From: Podospora pseudoanserina
Taxonomy: Eukaryota; Ascomycota; Sordariomycetes; Sordariales; Podosporaceae
Assembly: GCF_035222485.1 (NCBI RefSeq)
Contig: NC_085923.1
Location: 2,542,001-2,606,000 of the forward strand
Length of the DNA stretch: 64,000 nucleotides
Direction of reading: 5' to 3'
Of the stretch, positions 1 to 13,000 are shown one piece after another. A program made the translations under genes and the position numbers. Every line of letters starts with the position of its first letter. Position 1 is the stretch's first letter. The notes under the pieces were generated by a model. That model searched no databases. It saw only the letters and a list, made by a program, of their open reading frames with translations, and was not told the DNA's origin.

Positions 1-361
1 TAACCAGTGCTTGGTTTTGCCAATGACTGGAAGTAGCGCCCCACTCTGCGAAGGTTGAAGAATTTGAACCTCGAGTTGGGTTCCCTGAACACTCTCTGCC
101 CACGCTTGACTCGCATCCGACGCCAACTCGCGGTCTCTTGATATCTCAGCAGTTTTACAGCACATCGTCTACAGCTCTAACCGTATTCGACAGCGCTGGT
201 CGGCGAAAGCAGCAAAACACAGACTTGGGTACCATATCGTCGGTAATCCTCAGTCATCTCAATATCACGGTCCCATCTTCACGTGCTGATCTTGCGCAGT
301 AGTAGCTGCCCCTATTTCGACATATAACATATCGAATGAAGGAAATCGATATTCAGTCGAA
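1..361. other. Upstream region of the YTH gene
   Basis: No gene is seen here. This is the promoter and 5' leader of the YTH-domain gene that begins at 362. I found no clear regulatory motif. Confidence 0.5.
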
Positions 362-2230
362 ATGCCAGGCCAACTGGCTGATCTGAGCAGCCTGGATGCT
401 CGCTCCGCTGCGCTGAGAGAGAAACTCAGTCGAAGTCGCCGGCAGAACAGCACGACCATTTCTAAAGAGTCGAGCAAGGTGTCGTTAGGTGCGACTGATG
501 ACGATATTCAGGACTTGATCACCTCGATACGGGTTACATCTGGAGCCAACGATGATAACCCACAGCCCTCATCGTCGTCGTCTGATGCCTTGTCAAGAAA
601 CCATCAGGCCCATGCTGCTAACTCAACCAAGTACACCTCACAAGATGAGGTCTATACGAACACTTCACAGCCCCTTTCATTCATGAATGCCATGACGAGC
701 AACCATCATGGGTTACCAAACTGTCAAGAGACACTGGTCACCCGGACAACGTCTTCCACCGGCTTACAGCCACACACAGGCAATGTAGAAGTCTCATCGT
801 CAGCTTCCCACGCGATACAAGAGCTACTCGAGCTTGCTCCCGACATCAAAGACTGGCTTGAAATGACCGAGTACCACAACACAGAGGTTCGCACAGTAAA
901 GTTGGACCGTTTTCGGCGCTTAAGAGACCTCGCGGCCAAGAAAAAGAGACTCGAGGAGGAGGAACGAAAGCTTTTGGAAGAAGCTGAGAATGATTCCTGG
1001 CCACGGCAACCTCAGAACAAGGCCACACCCGCGCCTTTGGTTACTCGCGTACACAGTGTCTCAGAGACGAGACAAAGCTTACCTACTCCCATCACCCCCA
1101 AAAAACCCGAGCCTGAGGGCAAAGAAACCACTAGCGCAATGTTTCTGACTTCAGGCATCATGCACACGGCGACAAAGAGAGCGCACCCTGAGGAAGGGGC
1201 TGACACGCAAGGAAGAGATAAGCTTCCTCGAACTAACCACCAAGATGTCCAGAGAGAAGACAACAACCCAGTGGATGAGAGCAGACGCCTAGAGTTTGTG
1301 GACAGTCGTCCTAGCCACCCTCGGCATGATTTTGGGCGCCCGCCCCCCTGCTGGCATAACTACAAGGAGCCGTCCAACTTCCAGCGTTCTCGGACCCCGC
1401 CGAGAGGTCCTTCAATCCGTCGGGAATATGGTGATGACCGGCCTCAGTCGAGGTACGATAGCTACAAAGGACGTTGGGATTCGGCTCATCATGACAGAGA
1501 GAACAGAAGATCACGACGTCTGGACTTTGGACGTCGAGGTGGTTAGTAGAAGATGTCTCATCCATTCCCTGGTCCCCATCGTAGCAAGGTCTTTGTCTGG
1601 CGGTCATTGATCCATGGGACTGATTAACCTGGTGTTGTGTTGTACAGATACTCGATTCTTCATCGTCAAGTCTTTTAATGAGCAGAATGTCGAACAGTGT
1701 ATGGAAGATGTAGGTCCCCATCCCAATCCAATGGCTTCAGAAGGCCATGCTGACCATACAAAATGCAGAATATTTGGACCACGCAGGCCAAAAACAGCTC
1801 GACATTTACCGAGGCCTTCAACCAGTGTAGGAACGTTATCCTGTTCTTTTCGATCAACCAGTCTGGCCACTTTCAAGGCTACGCCCGGATGACAACCGCA
1901 CCGTCGTCGAAGATCCCACGCCCCTGCTGGATGAAGAGCCTGCCCTGGGGCACCAGCGAGCCGTTCAAACTGGAATGGTTGAGCACCACACCCCTCGAGT
2001 TTCGAAGAGTCCGTCGAGTTACAAACCCGCTCAATGAGGGCTTGCCGGTTTTTGTGGGCAAAGACGGACAGGAAATTGAGACCAGCGTTGGACACGAGCT
2101 GTTGAATGAGATGGATTTGGAGCGGGAGCGGAGGTGGGACGAAGATCACCGCGGTAGGTGGGTATCGGACTACCAGAGGGATGAGGATTATCACCATGGG
2201 ACTATGGTGAAGCGTGAGTCGTCCACTTAG
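362..2230 (+). CDS. YTH-domain RNA-binding protein (YTHDC1-like m6A reader)
   Basis: Exons 362-1541, 1648-1709 and 1769-2230 give 567 residues. Residues 1-393 are low-complexity: Ser/Thr-rich, a charged Lys/Glu helix near 180-210, and an Arg-rich stretch with SR/RS pairs near 330-390. Residues about 394-545 form a YTH domain: RFFIVKSFNEQNVEQ, then NIWTTQAKN, VILFFSINQSGHFQG, FKLEWL, and VTNPLNEGLPVFVGKDGQEIE-type blocks. The last blocks resemble YTHDC1 more than YTHDF. Candidate aromatic-cage residues for N6-methyladenosine are W417, W468 and W474. The domain only becomes readable after removing a phase-1 intron (gttagt donor, tgtacag acceptor) and a phase-0 intron (gtaggt donor, atgcag acceptor). 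The YTH family reads m6A in RNA; a nuclear, splicing-linked role is inferred from the DC1 likeness and the Arg-rich region. The N-terminal start could lie further downstream. Confidence 0.9.
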
Positions 2231-5200
2231 AGAAAGAGGGGCAAATCCGGATGCGGTAGAGGTGTGGAAAAGCTTGTACACATAGTGTGGGGGGAAACAA
2301 CAGCGTTGATTTATACAAGGTGTTGGTTTATGTGAGGCAGAACATTGTGTTTATCGGGATATAAAAAAACCCTTCTAAAGTGCCACAACTGCCCTCCCTG
2401 TAAAATGATCAAGTTGGAGACTTTTGTTTCTCTGACGTGTTCCATCATCTCCTGTTCCATTAAGTGTAGTTCATCAGCAAGCTAATGAGAGGAAATGGTG
2501 TGATTACAGTGGCCAAGGAAAAAGCGAGGCCTGGAGTCTGCCTCAACGATTGTGATATCTTGAGAGTGTATCAATCGTACGATTTCAAGAAGATCATCAG
2601 GCGTACGGGAGAACTAGATATACTTTGATTACTGCAGTGGTGGCCTGGTCACGGTAAGACTGTCGGGTTAAAACTGGCCAAGAATAATCTTCAGCTTTTC
2701 TCTCGTCCTTCTTTTTTGACGTCTGAGCCCTAAGGTACGTGACTGCATATCCTTTAATGGTCTCTCAACTTGTAGAATGATATGTCATGAAAAATGATCG
2801 AAAGATGCCAGAAATCTATTGGGTACCAAGCATGAAAAGCCTCATCATTAACCCGACCCACGCGTACACGACCTACGACCAGAAGACTTTGATAACCAAG
2901 AGTATGTCAAGACAAGTCTAAAATGTGAGTCTCTAAATGCCGCAAAACTGAAAGAGGGGGCGAGTTTATCAACACCGAGTACGGTTGCATGGTGACATGG
3001 TACCGCTCGAGTCGGGAACACACCGGGTTGGCCTGCAAAGCTGTTTGATGGTTAATGTATTAGATCAACCATGATAGATTTCAACCAACCCCGGCACCTT
3101 CATCAAAAGATCCTTGTGGTTAAATGGTACAGGTATTAGGGCTGACCGTTCGATTCCTCGCAAAACCCTATACGACTGGGTTTTCGGCACCTGCCCTCGA
3201 GGGGCAGGTGAGCTTTTGCCTTTTTTCCTCAGTCTATATTTTCTAATTTGTGTTCTCTTGTCTCTCACTATACACTCCTTGCTGTCTTTGAAGTCGATGT
3301 AGAAAAGGTTGGGTTTGAAAGCTATATTTTCAGGGGCTGTTTTGAATGATTACAGGAAAAAGGAAGAACAACAATACACCACACTGCGGCTCAAGTGCGA
3401 GAAATATTTTGATGCGAGAGATCATGCAGCCTATACTCTTTTGATTGATTTAGTCTTGTATGTCTAAAAGCAATCATGACTAAGCAGGTGAGGTTTCGCC
3501 CTTCACCAGAAGGCGTCTGGTATATACTTGCAGCAGACTTTAGAAAGGATCGTCCTGATAGTTGCTTTGCTCCGGATATTACTTCTTTTACCCACTTATC
3601 ATATGAAATAACTTGAAATCTGCAAAGTCGAGTTGTCGATGAGCTTCATGTAGTGACTCCTGTCTTTGGTTTAGCACTTCCAACGAGCTTGATTTTGATT
3701 TTAACTTGTATCTGGCTCAAGCGGAATGGAAAGTCGGTGTCTGGCCATAGGAACCCTAGATATAATAGGGACGATTGTTGTCTTTACACCATGAGTGGTA
3801 AAGCTCACCAGTCGTCGATATTTTGGACTTGAAATGCCGTAAAGAGATAGTCTTGAACAGACACTTTCATTTGATGATGGAAAGTATAGTTCATGTTTCA
3901 TTGTTTTAATTCCGGCTATAGTTAACTTAGATACTTCGTCGCGGTCATTGCCATGGACGAGCAGGTTTGAATGAACTAAGTCGACCATTTGGCTTAGAGA
4001 TCTGGACTAGCAGACATGTATATTTCTCGACCTGGATTCAGAACCCATCAAAGAACTCTCAACTTACTTTGGAGATAGGAAACCAAGAGATGAGTAGCTC
4101 ACATGTCAGATTGCTTTCCTACATCTACCCTCTCTCTTTTCATCGACATGGCATCCAGATAGAATGCGTCGACCATGTGATGGTGGTCCCCTAGGTACAC
4201 AGCCATGATCCTGATGCTTCGATCATGACATCCTCTTTGAGATTTCATCCACATATTGACATGTCGCACTCCGCAGTACAACGCTCGCTCTTGGCCCCCA
4301 AAGCTGCTCGCACTCGCTTGTGGTCTGTTTGAAGCTTGATTTCCGATGCTACCCGGTTCATGCTCCCGTCATCCACTCTCTATGTGGATCAGTAGTCACC
4401 ACGTCACGGTTGCAAATGTTGACCATCGCGAACTGGTGGTCAGTGTTGCAAACGGCTCTTTCAAGCTCCCTAGTGGCGGGCAAATTCCTTGAAACAAATT
4501 TCCGAGACGATATCGATCGGTTCTTATCGCCAATCACCAGTTCTCACTACCCATCAAGACGGCACTTTCTTGAAACTGGCGCAACATGGGCAGGGTTCAG
4601 GGCTGAAAGCGCGCGGGTTGTGTCCTCGAGGGGACGTGGAAGCAACCCAAGACAGGGTGTGAAATGAGGACCAATGAACACCCGGTCTGTGCGAGATGAC
4701 ACTGGCCAGCAGGTGTCAAGAGACAAGCTCCCACTGCGACGCTTGGCAACGACTCTTCAGAGTCTCGTCACCGACCAAAAGAGTTGCACGGTGAACGAAG
4801 CTGTCTGGAAAGGGAAGACACCACCCGAATCCGATCTGCGGGGCAGGCCCTTGGCCGATTTGTTGTTTCTTGACACCTCAACTGTTTCCGTGCCACCCCT
4901 TCACACCCTCCCCTCGTCCGGTTATACACTACTACAGTACTACGACACTGCCAGTTACCACATCAGAGACCATGTCAACAGCTCCTAGTCTGTCTCTGCA
5001 AGGCCCTCCTCGGGAGAAGGGAACCAGAGCCCTCACCCAAGCTACCTACACTCGGGCTCCAAACATAGCGATTGCTTGCGAGCCCTGTCTTGGCTGCCAC
5101 TGACCTAACGACCCTTGTCTTTCCTCGACTCCCTCGACTCTGACAGTCTGACAGATGCAAACAATACTGGCCCGTCACAAAGGAACCACAAATGAAGACG

Positions 5201-5588
5201 TTTGGTTACTGGCTGCAAAAGACTGAACGGGGTTTGGCCTGCAGCTTGTTCAAGTGCCTGCATACGCGAGCGTAGCCAACTTGGACTCTCGGCATCGTTC
5301 AGGACCTCGAAGCAGTCCTAATTCGGACTTATGCTGGCGAGGGCTGCGTGCCAAAGCCAGATCGGGACACCAGGCCTGCGAGCTCGGCCCATCTCACGCC
5401 AAATCATAGTTGAGGTGGCAAGACGATAGTCCTTCGCCGTAACGCTCGCCTTCGCCATCGCCCACGATGTCACTGCGGCACGCAACAGCTTAGACTACCC
5501 AAGGCAGGGAACGGGGAAGACACGCATACGGCCCTCCGTCTCACACGGCTACCACATCCTCGTGTCTATGCGACCTTGAATGCGACCC
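2231..5588. other. Gene-free stretch after the YTH gene
   Basis: Only short unrelated open frames without family motifs are present. The one structured element I can point to is the candidate Pol III-type RNA at 3105-3226, listed separately. Confidence 0.5.
3105..3226 (+). ncRNA. Candidate Pol III-type structured RNA
   Basis: A box A match (tggttaaatgg, 3117-3127) and a box B match (cgttcgattcc, 3147-3157) precede two perfect hairpins. Hairpin 1 is AAAACCC/GGGTTTT with a 9-nt loop (3162-3184). Hairpin 2 is a 9-10-bp stem, cacctgccc/gggcaggtg (3188-3210). A six-T run follows at 3221-3226, typical of Pol III termination. The box spacing (19 nt) is too short for a normal tRNA and the T-arm does not pair, so this is not a tRNA. 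No known RNA family was recognised. Confidence 0.3.
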
Positions 5589-5671
5589 CATCGAGGGGGA
5601 AAAGACCAGAGACGACAGATGTCAACCATCGAGGGGGAAAAGACCAGAGACGACAGATGTCAACCATCGAG
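5589..5671. repeat. 38-bp tandem duplication
   Basis: Two identical 38-bp units lie head to tail (5589-5626 and 5627-5664), followed by the first 7 bp of a third unit. The units begin catcgaggggg. No coding context was recognised. Confidence 0.9.
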
Positions 5672-8600
5672 TACACGGCCCTTTGAAGAATGTTCACATT
5701 CGGTTCCTCAGTCAGGGCCAATGTCGGATGCCAGCTCGGTTCCGACACCCAGGCTTGTTATCTCTCTAGGACCTTTATTGAACGAGTTTCGCTACTTGAA
5801 CTCAGCTGGTGAAAGATGACCAGGGTTTTTTATATTGAGGTCCGATGCTGGTGGGTTCGATACGGGATGATACGCGCAAACCCGGATCCTTTCGCTGACA
5901 TACGGTTGCCGACCGGCATTCATCCGCACACCTACTACACCCACTTCCAGTTATCAAGTCAGTGAGTGCTTGCTGACATCGGCCACTAGAGGAAGGACCC
6001 ATCACGAGAGGGTGTGAAGAAGACGGTCGGTGTTGGGCCATCGAGGAGCCTCACAGCGTCCTCGCCATGTTCCTGCTCACCCACGCCGCTGCGTAAAGCC
6101 CCCCGACAGGTCCGGTCAACTTTCTCCGCACGACGACATCAGTATTTCCCCTCATTCATCATCCAACAAGCCCTCTTGTCTTCTCCTCACCCACCGCTCG
6201 CCCTCCACCGTTGAAGATGTGCAGGAACGTTATCTATGGACATCCCATTTCGGCTAGCCACATGACTCAATGTCCTCCAATCCCTTCATATACAGCTCGA
6301 AGCACTCATCTCGAATGTTAGCAATCGGACACGGTGATGCTAAATTTACCTGATTCAACATGCGGTCCCTGCACAGCCGATAGTGAAGAGTGGAGAGACG
6401 ATGTTCACCACCTGGCAGATTGGCAAGGGGTGTGTGGTGTGCCGTTAACATCGGGTCCAATCTCCTCTCCCGCCAAAGCGGCCAGGGGTTGAACTCTCCA
6501 CCTTCAACGAGCTCCGTGTGCCGCTGTTACATCGCGTCATGACCGCAGAAAAAACCCAATCACGGCTGCCGAACTAGGCCCCCTCAACCCCTCGCCTTCC
6601 ACCGTGCCCAGAGGAACCAGTAAGGCAGAGCCGGCAGGCTTGTCTCTTGTTCATCTGACCTATTTCACTGCGACCGAGAGGGTGAGGACAAGGGAAGTTC
6701 CGTGTTTGCACTTGATGACGAGTGGGTGATAAGGTCACGGGCAAGCAATGATGTGGGGGGTAAGCTGTTTCTTTCTTGGTGTCTTGTTGTTTCTATTTTT
6801 CACAGTCTGCGAGTTCATTCGTTGGTCCGGTCTGGTCTGGTGAAAACCAACAGGTTTCTTGACAGCTAGGCAGCCCGATCCGTCATCCAAGTACCGGCCC
6901 CTGTCCAGAACTGGTCCGGTCGGGTAAGATGCTAGTTTTCTGGCCCCTTGTCTTGACCGTTGTGTTGCAACGGCTTTTTTGATTGGTCTGTCTACCAAGC
7001 CTTTTCCAGGTTGGTGTCGATACTAGTCAGCAAGCCAGCCATCAACCATCAACTGCCCCATGTTCGGTACCAGAAGTGATCACTCCCCACACTTCACCCG
7101 TCATCAGGTGTGATATGGTCCGAGACACATCAACAACAATTGGGCTTGGAACGAAACCTCTCGCCCAAGATTCAACATATTTAGGGTCCGATTTTGCATG
7201 CCTAGACGGATTTATCGATTGACGTTTACTTGGCATCAAGGTTTTCACCTGTGTCCTTTCCCTTCCTGTTGTGCTTCGGTCGGTGTTTACGGCATTCGGC
7301 CTCATTTCTGCTGGCTCGCTGTGACGGCCATGCAAGCCATGCCGGCTTAGCTTTCTCCACCGTTGGCATGAAAACGAAGAGTCAAACTCCAAGGAGATAC
7401 AGGAGCACGGCGGGCCGCGACGGGCGGAGAAAAGGGCTTAGGTACACCTCTAGTGTAGCATCAATCCAGTGATGATGTCAGCCTGGGCGGTGTTTTTCTT
7501 CTTTCCCTTCCCCTTTGGCTTTCTTATCCGCTCGCTTTTGGTTGCCTTCTGCTGCGTGGAAAGGGTGCGTCTCTCCAAATTAACCAGCAAATCAGTGGAT
7601 TTCAGGTTACTTTGAATGGGAGAGTGTGATGATTACCACGTGGTTTTTATATTGAAAATGAGGAGTCGAAAACCAGAAATAGGAGGCGAGACGTGGCACT
7701 GGGATCGTCTATTTTCTGGTTTGGGAGGAGGAAGGGGGAAAACAGAGGAGGGACCTGAATCCTGATGGATGTGGTTTTGGGGATTTTTTTAATATGGGAG
7801 GTGGCGAAGTTGGGGGATCAAAATGGTTCTGGGGTATGATTTCTCCTTGGAAAGCCTGAAAAGCAGATTTTGTGCGACTGATCGTCTTCAGGGTCGGGAG
7901 AAAGGGATAGACGTGGATTGACATTTGGAGAGTTTACAGTGAAGTGTAATGTTTGGTTGTCTTGAGAATCTTTGAAGATCTCTTTTTGGCTCCCACATTC
8001 CGTTGCTCTCCGCGGGCGGCTCGGGGCTCTTGGGGTTTGATTGGGTGGCACACCTAAGGGTGAAAACAAGTAATTGTCTCTGTTGTGTCATGAAAGTCTT
8101 CAGTGAGTAGCCTCTCTTCAGTGTTTTCAAAGGAGCTCGTATGTCAGTAGGCATGCCTGTGCTGGCTGACTCGGTAACAATACGCACGGCTCGCTTGCTC
8201 CGAGTTCTATCATGTGTCACATCTCTAGATCAGTGGAAGGTGAGACAATTCTTAAATAAACGTCATCAATAGACTCAGAATGCTTTCATGTTCGAAGAGT
8301 ATTGAGTATCTTTCTTCGATCGATGTCTGAGAAGACACCGTTGTCCCCAAAGAACTTTCTCTTCAAGGAACTCGTAAACACTTACGACATCTGACACCTC
8401 TTGACACCTCAGTTGGCACTTTTGACAACCGCTCTGACTGACAGACACATTTCCTAACCAGCGAGGCAGGCCACCCCAGAATGGGAAGGTATATCAACAC
8501 CGGTATAGCGCCAACCGCACCTCCGCAATTTCCAGATTCAAACATCTATCTCACCTGTCATTGCACCGCATAACTTTTTTTTCGTTGTGTGCATGTGTTC

Positions 8601-8847
8601 AAGATCCTTTTTATGAATTGAACACCAAAAAGCCCTGCTGGGCTGCCTCCCTTGAACCCAAAAATACCGTTTCGCCACTTTTTACTAATGGGCAAGGGAG
8701 GGGAAGGGGGTGCGCGTCTATTCCTGGCAGGATTCATATGGGCGGCAACGGGAAGGGACAAGCGACAAGCGGCGCTAGATAAATTAATTGGCAAAAAAGT
8801 TTCATGCTCAGAAGAAGACCGAAAAATGAGAAAAAGGCAAATGCCGC

Positions 8848-8986
8848 TCGGTACCTGTCAACTCCGAGTCCAGAGGGAGGGAGATAATCATAGATGTCAA
8901 GAATATTCCAAAAAGGGGACCATAAGGGCGGTATATCCCCCCCCCAATTCGGCCCCCTTCGGTACCTCTCAACTCCGAGTGTAGAG
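8848..8986. repeat. Two near-identical 28-bp direct repeats
   Basis: The units at 8848-8875 and 8959-8986 share tcggtacctNtcaactccgag and differ at only three positions. The first copy also contains the inverted pair CTCGG/CCGAG (starting at 8847) around a 12-nt loop. Function unknown. Confidence 0.75.
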
Positions 8987-10030
8987 ATCACCCCTTGTTA
9001 AGGAATGTTTTGTTTTAACGGGAAATGCACGCACTACCGCTGTACCATTCGTTCATTGCCAGACGTTGCCATTATCCTGCAGTAGCCTCATGGACAAGGG
9101 TGGGGGGTTGAATGTCTGTTCAAGGGTCAGCGAGTTGTAGCAGCAGGTTCACCACAGGTAGTATACAATTGTTAGTGTAGGCACCGAGCAAGAAGGATGC
9201 CCTTCCCTGGAGAACTTGCAGTCATAGACCGGTGAGCTCCCCGTTGTCATTTCTTGCCAATCACAGCTTGGGAACTGGTCCAGTTTTGGCCCGGCACTGA
9301 AGCCCCGGATCTCCTTCTCACCGGTGATAACGTTTCTCTATCCTGCACTAGGTATGAGGCTGGGCTGGGATCTGAGTTTTGTCTGCCCTGCTGCTGCCAG
9401 GGCCAGGGGGGCCCTGATCGAGGTGTTTTTGTACGGCCAGGGGTGAACTGAGTAGAGGAGGTGCGTTCTGGCCAACTATCTTCAACGTCTTTTTAGCAGT
9501 GTCCAGAATCCTTCCTGCTATCCCCAAAGAAGGCGTGTCGTAACGAAGCGTAAACAGCCAAAAGACGTAGTAAGGCGGGGTCCGAGCGTAGGTAGGTATG
9601 CAGGCCTGCACATGTGGCGTGTCTGTCTAGACGTTTACTCCTGTCCCTTATTCCTAAATCGGACCTCCTATCTTGCAGACATCATCGACTTGTCTCTTTG
9701 GCACTGAGTACAATAACAAAACGCCCTACATCATCACCACCACCATTAGCTGTAAAGAGACAGAAAAGAGAGTGTGTGTCTGTGCGCGTGCATCGTGGGG
9801 GGATAAAAAACTTGGTAGCGAAGCCCAACCTGCTGCTGCCGGACAGGTAGGGAAGCAGAGCAAGCAAGCAAGCAACCTTTCTCAACGACCGACCTGCCTT
9901 TGTCAGCGCTGCCACTCTCCTGTGAGAAAAGTGGCGATGGGGTTGCTTACTACAACCACTTAATGCGTTTCAACACACATCTGTCTAATCTGCATGCATT
10001 CTGCAGCTAGAAACCAGCAAGATCGGAAAG

Positions 10031-10048
10031 CACACACACACACACACA
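10031..10048. repeat. (CA)n microsatellite
   Basis: Nine uninterrupted CA units. Confidence 0.9.
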
Positions 10049-13000
10049 TACACGGATGGTTGTTCTCCAATACTCTCTCTCAACTTGGTGTAGTGTAGTG
10101 CGTGTGCCGCCCTAGCAAGGAAAAAACCACGTGTGTATCTCTGATGAGCCGTTGACGTTGCCGTTGGCGTGTGGCTGCATCGGGTCTTCTCGTGCAGCGA
10201 GCGATACCTGAAACATGCAGGCTTGATGGGAAGGTAAAGCAAAACAGGCAGAATATGCACAAGGACTGATACGAGGCTATAGTGTAGTGTAGGTATATCT
10301 TAGAACTACTAAGTTATGATGATACTGACAATCCTTTTCTTTGCTGGAGGATTTGCTGCCATGGTACCTAATGACAAACATTCACGTTGTCATCATCCGC
10401 TATGGACGTGCAGACATCCATCATATTCGACTCTGATATATGCGTACCATTGAAAAACACCCTCCATCATATCATTCAGACTGCCATGCCTGTTCAGATT
10501 GCAAATGGCCAGGCATTCCCCAGATATTTGCTTCTCCAACTGCTGCGCTGCAATTCATCGCCCCCCAGTCATCGCATCCTGCTTTTCTTCTCCCATGGTT
10601 GTAACTGCTGGGGGTAATCTCTGGGGAAGGAAGGGACATCTGTTGCGGAGGCGGCACTGCCAGCCGAAAGGGCCGGCCGGAAAAGCGGGAACCGCAACCA
10701 GACCAATCTTCTTCTTGGTTTTGGGTGGTGTGAGAGTGGGAAAAACGCAACGCCTTCCTGCTTTTGTTGGAGAATGCTGGATTCGACTGGTCCAGACAAG
10801 TCTATAACATCCATCTGATAAGGACGTGCGCACACACACCTTCCCACCACCGTTCCACCCCAAGCCTTCATCGCTCCGATGTTACCCTGATGGAAGAAGC
10901 ACTAAAAAAAAGCTTGGCTTGGCTGATCAGATTTTGACACCTCTTTCACACAAAATCGTTGATGTGTGTAAAGATTCTGGGTTGCCTGGTGAGGGAGCAA
11001 GAGTGTTTGGGGGAGAGAAGAGTAGTGGGTGGTTGGTCTCCCCTGAAGAGCCCATGCTCAGGTCCAAACTACTACCGGCACAAAGGAGTCAAAGGAGCAG
11101 CGTGAAGACGGAGCGAAGAAGAAGTGCCGTGCAACAGCAAGTAACTCAAACAAAGATCAAACCCAAAAGTGGGAATAAGGGGGGTAAGGGAAGGCGTCTG
11201 AGCAGGACCCCCCCTCCAGGGCGATGATGGCCAATGGTAAAAGTAAACAAATCCGTCATCCGGCACTGCCACCGACGTTGAGATAAACTCTGTATCCCAT
11301 GGTCTGTATTTTTCACCTCCTCTTTTGCTGCAATGCATAGACGACTTGCCTGCTGTGCCTGACTTTCACGGGTCTAGACAACGCCACCAACATAACCGGC
11401 ACGATCTGGCCGGCTTTGCACGAGGAGGCCGCCCTGATTGATCACAAGAAACTCAAGATAGTGGACATATCGGCAGAGATAGCCGACTGTCAGATGAGAT
11501 CGAGCCATGTGGGTGAGGGGCCTGAGAGGAGTGGTGGACCATGGACGAGAGAACCCGAGCTCTTCGCCAACTTGGGTTCGGGGAGATGTCCGAGATGATG
11601 ATAGTCAGGCTGCTGGTGATGAGTTCACCATTGTCGACCGAGATATCGAGGGCCTGGCCAAGCTGCTGAAGGACCATTGGTGTCGAACTGGCACCAATGA
11701 TGAGCTATTTCGGTGCAAGATTGCTCCGCCGAAGCTTTTGTGGTGCTGTTGGGATGACACAATCGGGCCAAATGAGACCGACTGGCATGAAGACCAGCCC
11801 GGATCCAGTGAGCATCTTCGCCTCATCAGCTTCGCGGCCTTCTCTGCCAAGTTCAGGGGTGCTGGGAATGCGGTGAAGGGCGCACCTTCGGCGGCATGGT
11901 TGGAATATGCCATCATATCCACAACCCGGAGAACGAGATAGTGATGGAGATGGGCCTTTGATGGAGCCCGGAACCCTGCGCTCAAAAATAAGCATGGCAG
12001 GCCACACGCAACATCCAGCGGTGCGGTCACCATGTCCAGAAAACTCATTCGCCTCTCTGATAATCGCCACCACCGTATCTCACTTGCTAAGTCCACCACG
12101 CAAGCAAGGTGTCGTCTTACACCTATACCCACAAGAGCCTCAAGAATATATCGATGTTGCAATGCAGGACTGCCCCGTCACCCCTATACATGGCGATATT
12201 TTTGGCTCCCTAGATGAGCGGTATTTTGGACGCGAGGCGGGTAGTGAACCGCGGGACGCAAATTAACTCGCACAAGCAGAATCAGCAAGGCCAAGACGAA
12301 CAGTCAACGAGGCAGACGGACGCACCCTCGATTACTTTGAAATGCCCAGCAATAAGATGAGCGGCAAGTCGAGTGGGCAACCGAAGGACGACGACCTCTT
12401 GGGTAGACGAGATTGCCCAGCATGAAGGTTGTGCCGTAGGCGAGAGAAGAGGCCTCGGCTTTGGGGAAAGTCAGTACCGGAATGGTTGATGGACTCTTTG
12501 TTCTTTTCCCCAGGCTCTGCTGAATCACAGCTTAGTGACCTCGAGATAGGCGGGAAGGGTCTTGGCTCTGAGTGTGGCCAGTATAAGGCCGGCCAGCAGC
12601 AAGTCCTAGAGTGCGGAGCGATACCACCTCCGTAGGCAAGCTGGGGGAGAGGCATTCAGACTGTCTTTGCCATGGCCACCATCCCAGGCCGTTCCGTGGC
12701 TATGGTGCCCAGTAGTATATCGTATGTCCCACGGAATGGATACCCTGGTTCGAATAAGGATTGCTGACTCTTTCAGAATGGATCCAACTGTTTTTTGTTA
12801 GCTCCATTGCCAGATCAGCTGACTGTTGTAATGTGTTGCAAGCCCGGCATAAGCCCCGTTCAGGGATAGAATACAGAGCGTGGTTTCTCCAGCACTATTA
12901 GTCAATGCCCATAAATTCTTGCGATATAAAGTCATTTCGAGGCGGTGGTTTTCATCTCATCCTCGGAAGAAAGACCCTATATGCAATGCATGTACAAGGT

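Noticed and set aside
3105-3160. tRNA gene suggested by box A and box B matches
   Set aside because: Box spacing is 19 nt, the T-arm flanks do not pair, and no full acceptor stem can be formed. Kept only as a candidate structured RNA.
11400-12660. Possible membrane protein gene on the minus strand
   Set aside because: Hydrophobic segments occur in three different frames with stops between them and weak splice sites; no family could be named. At most a decayed gene.
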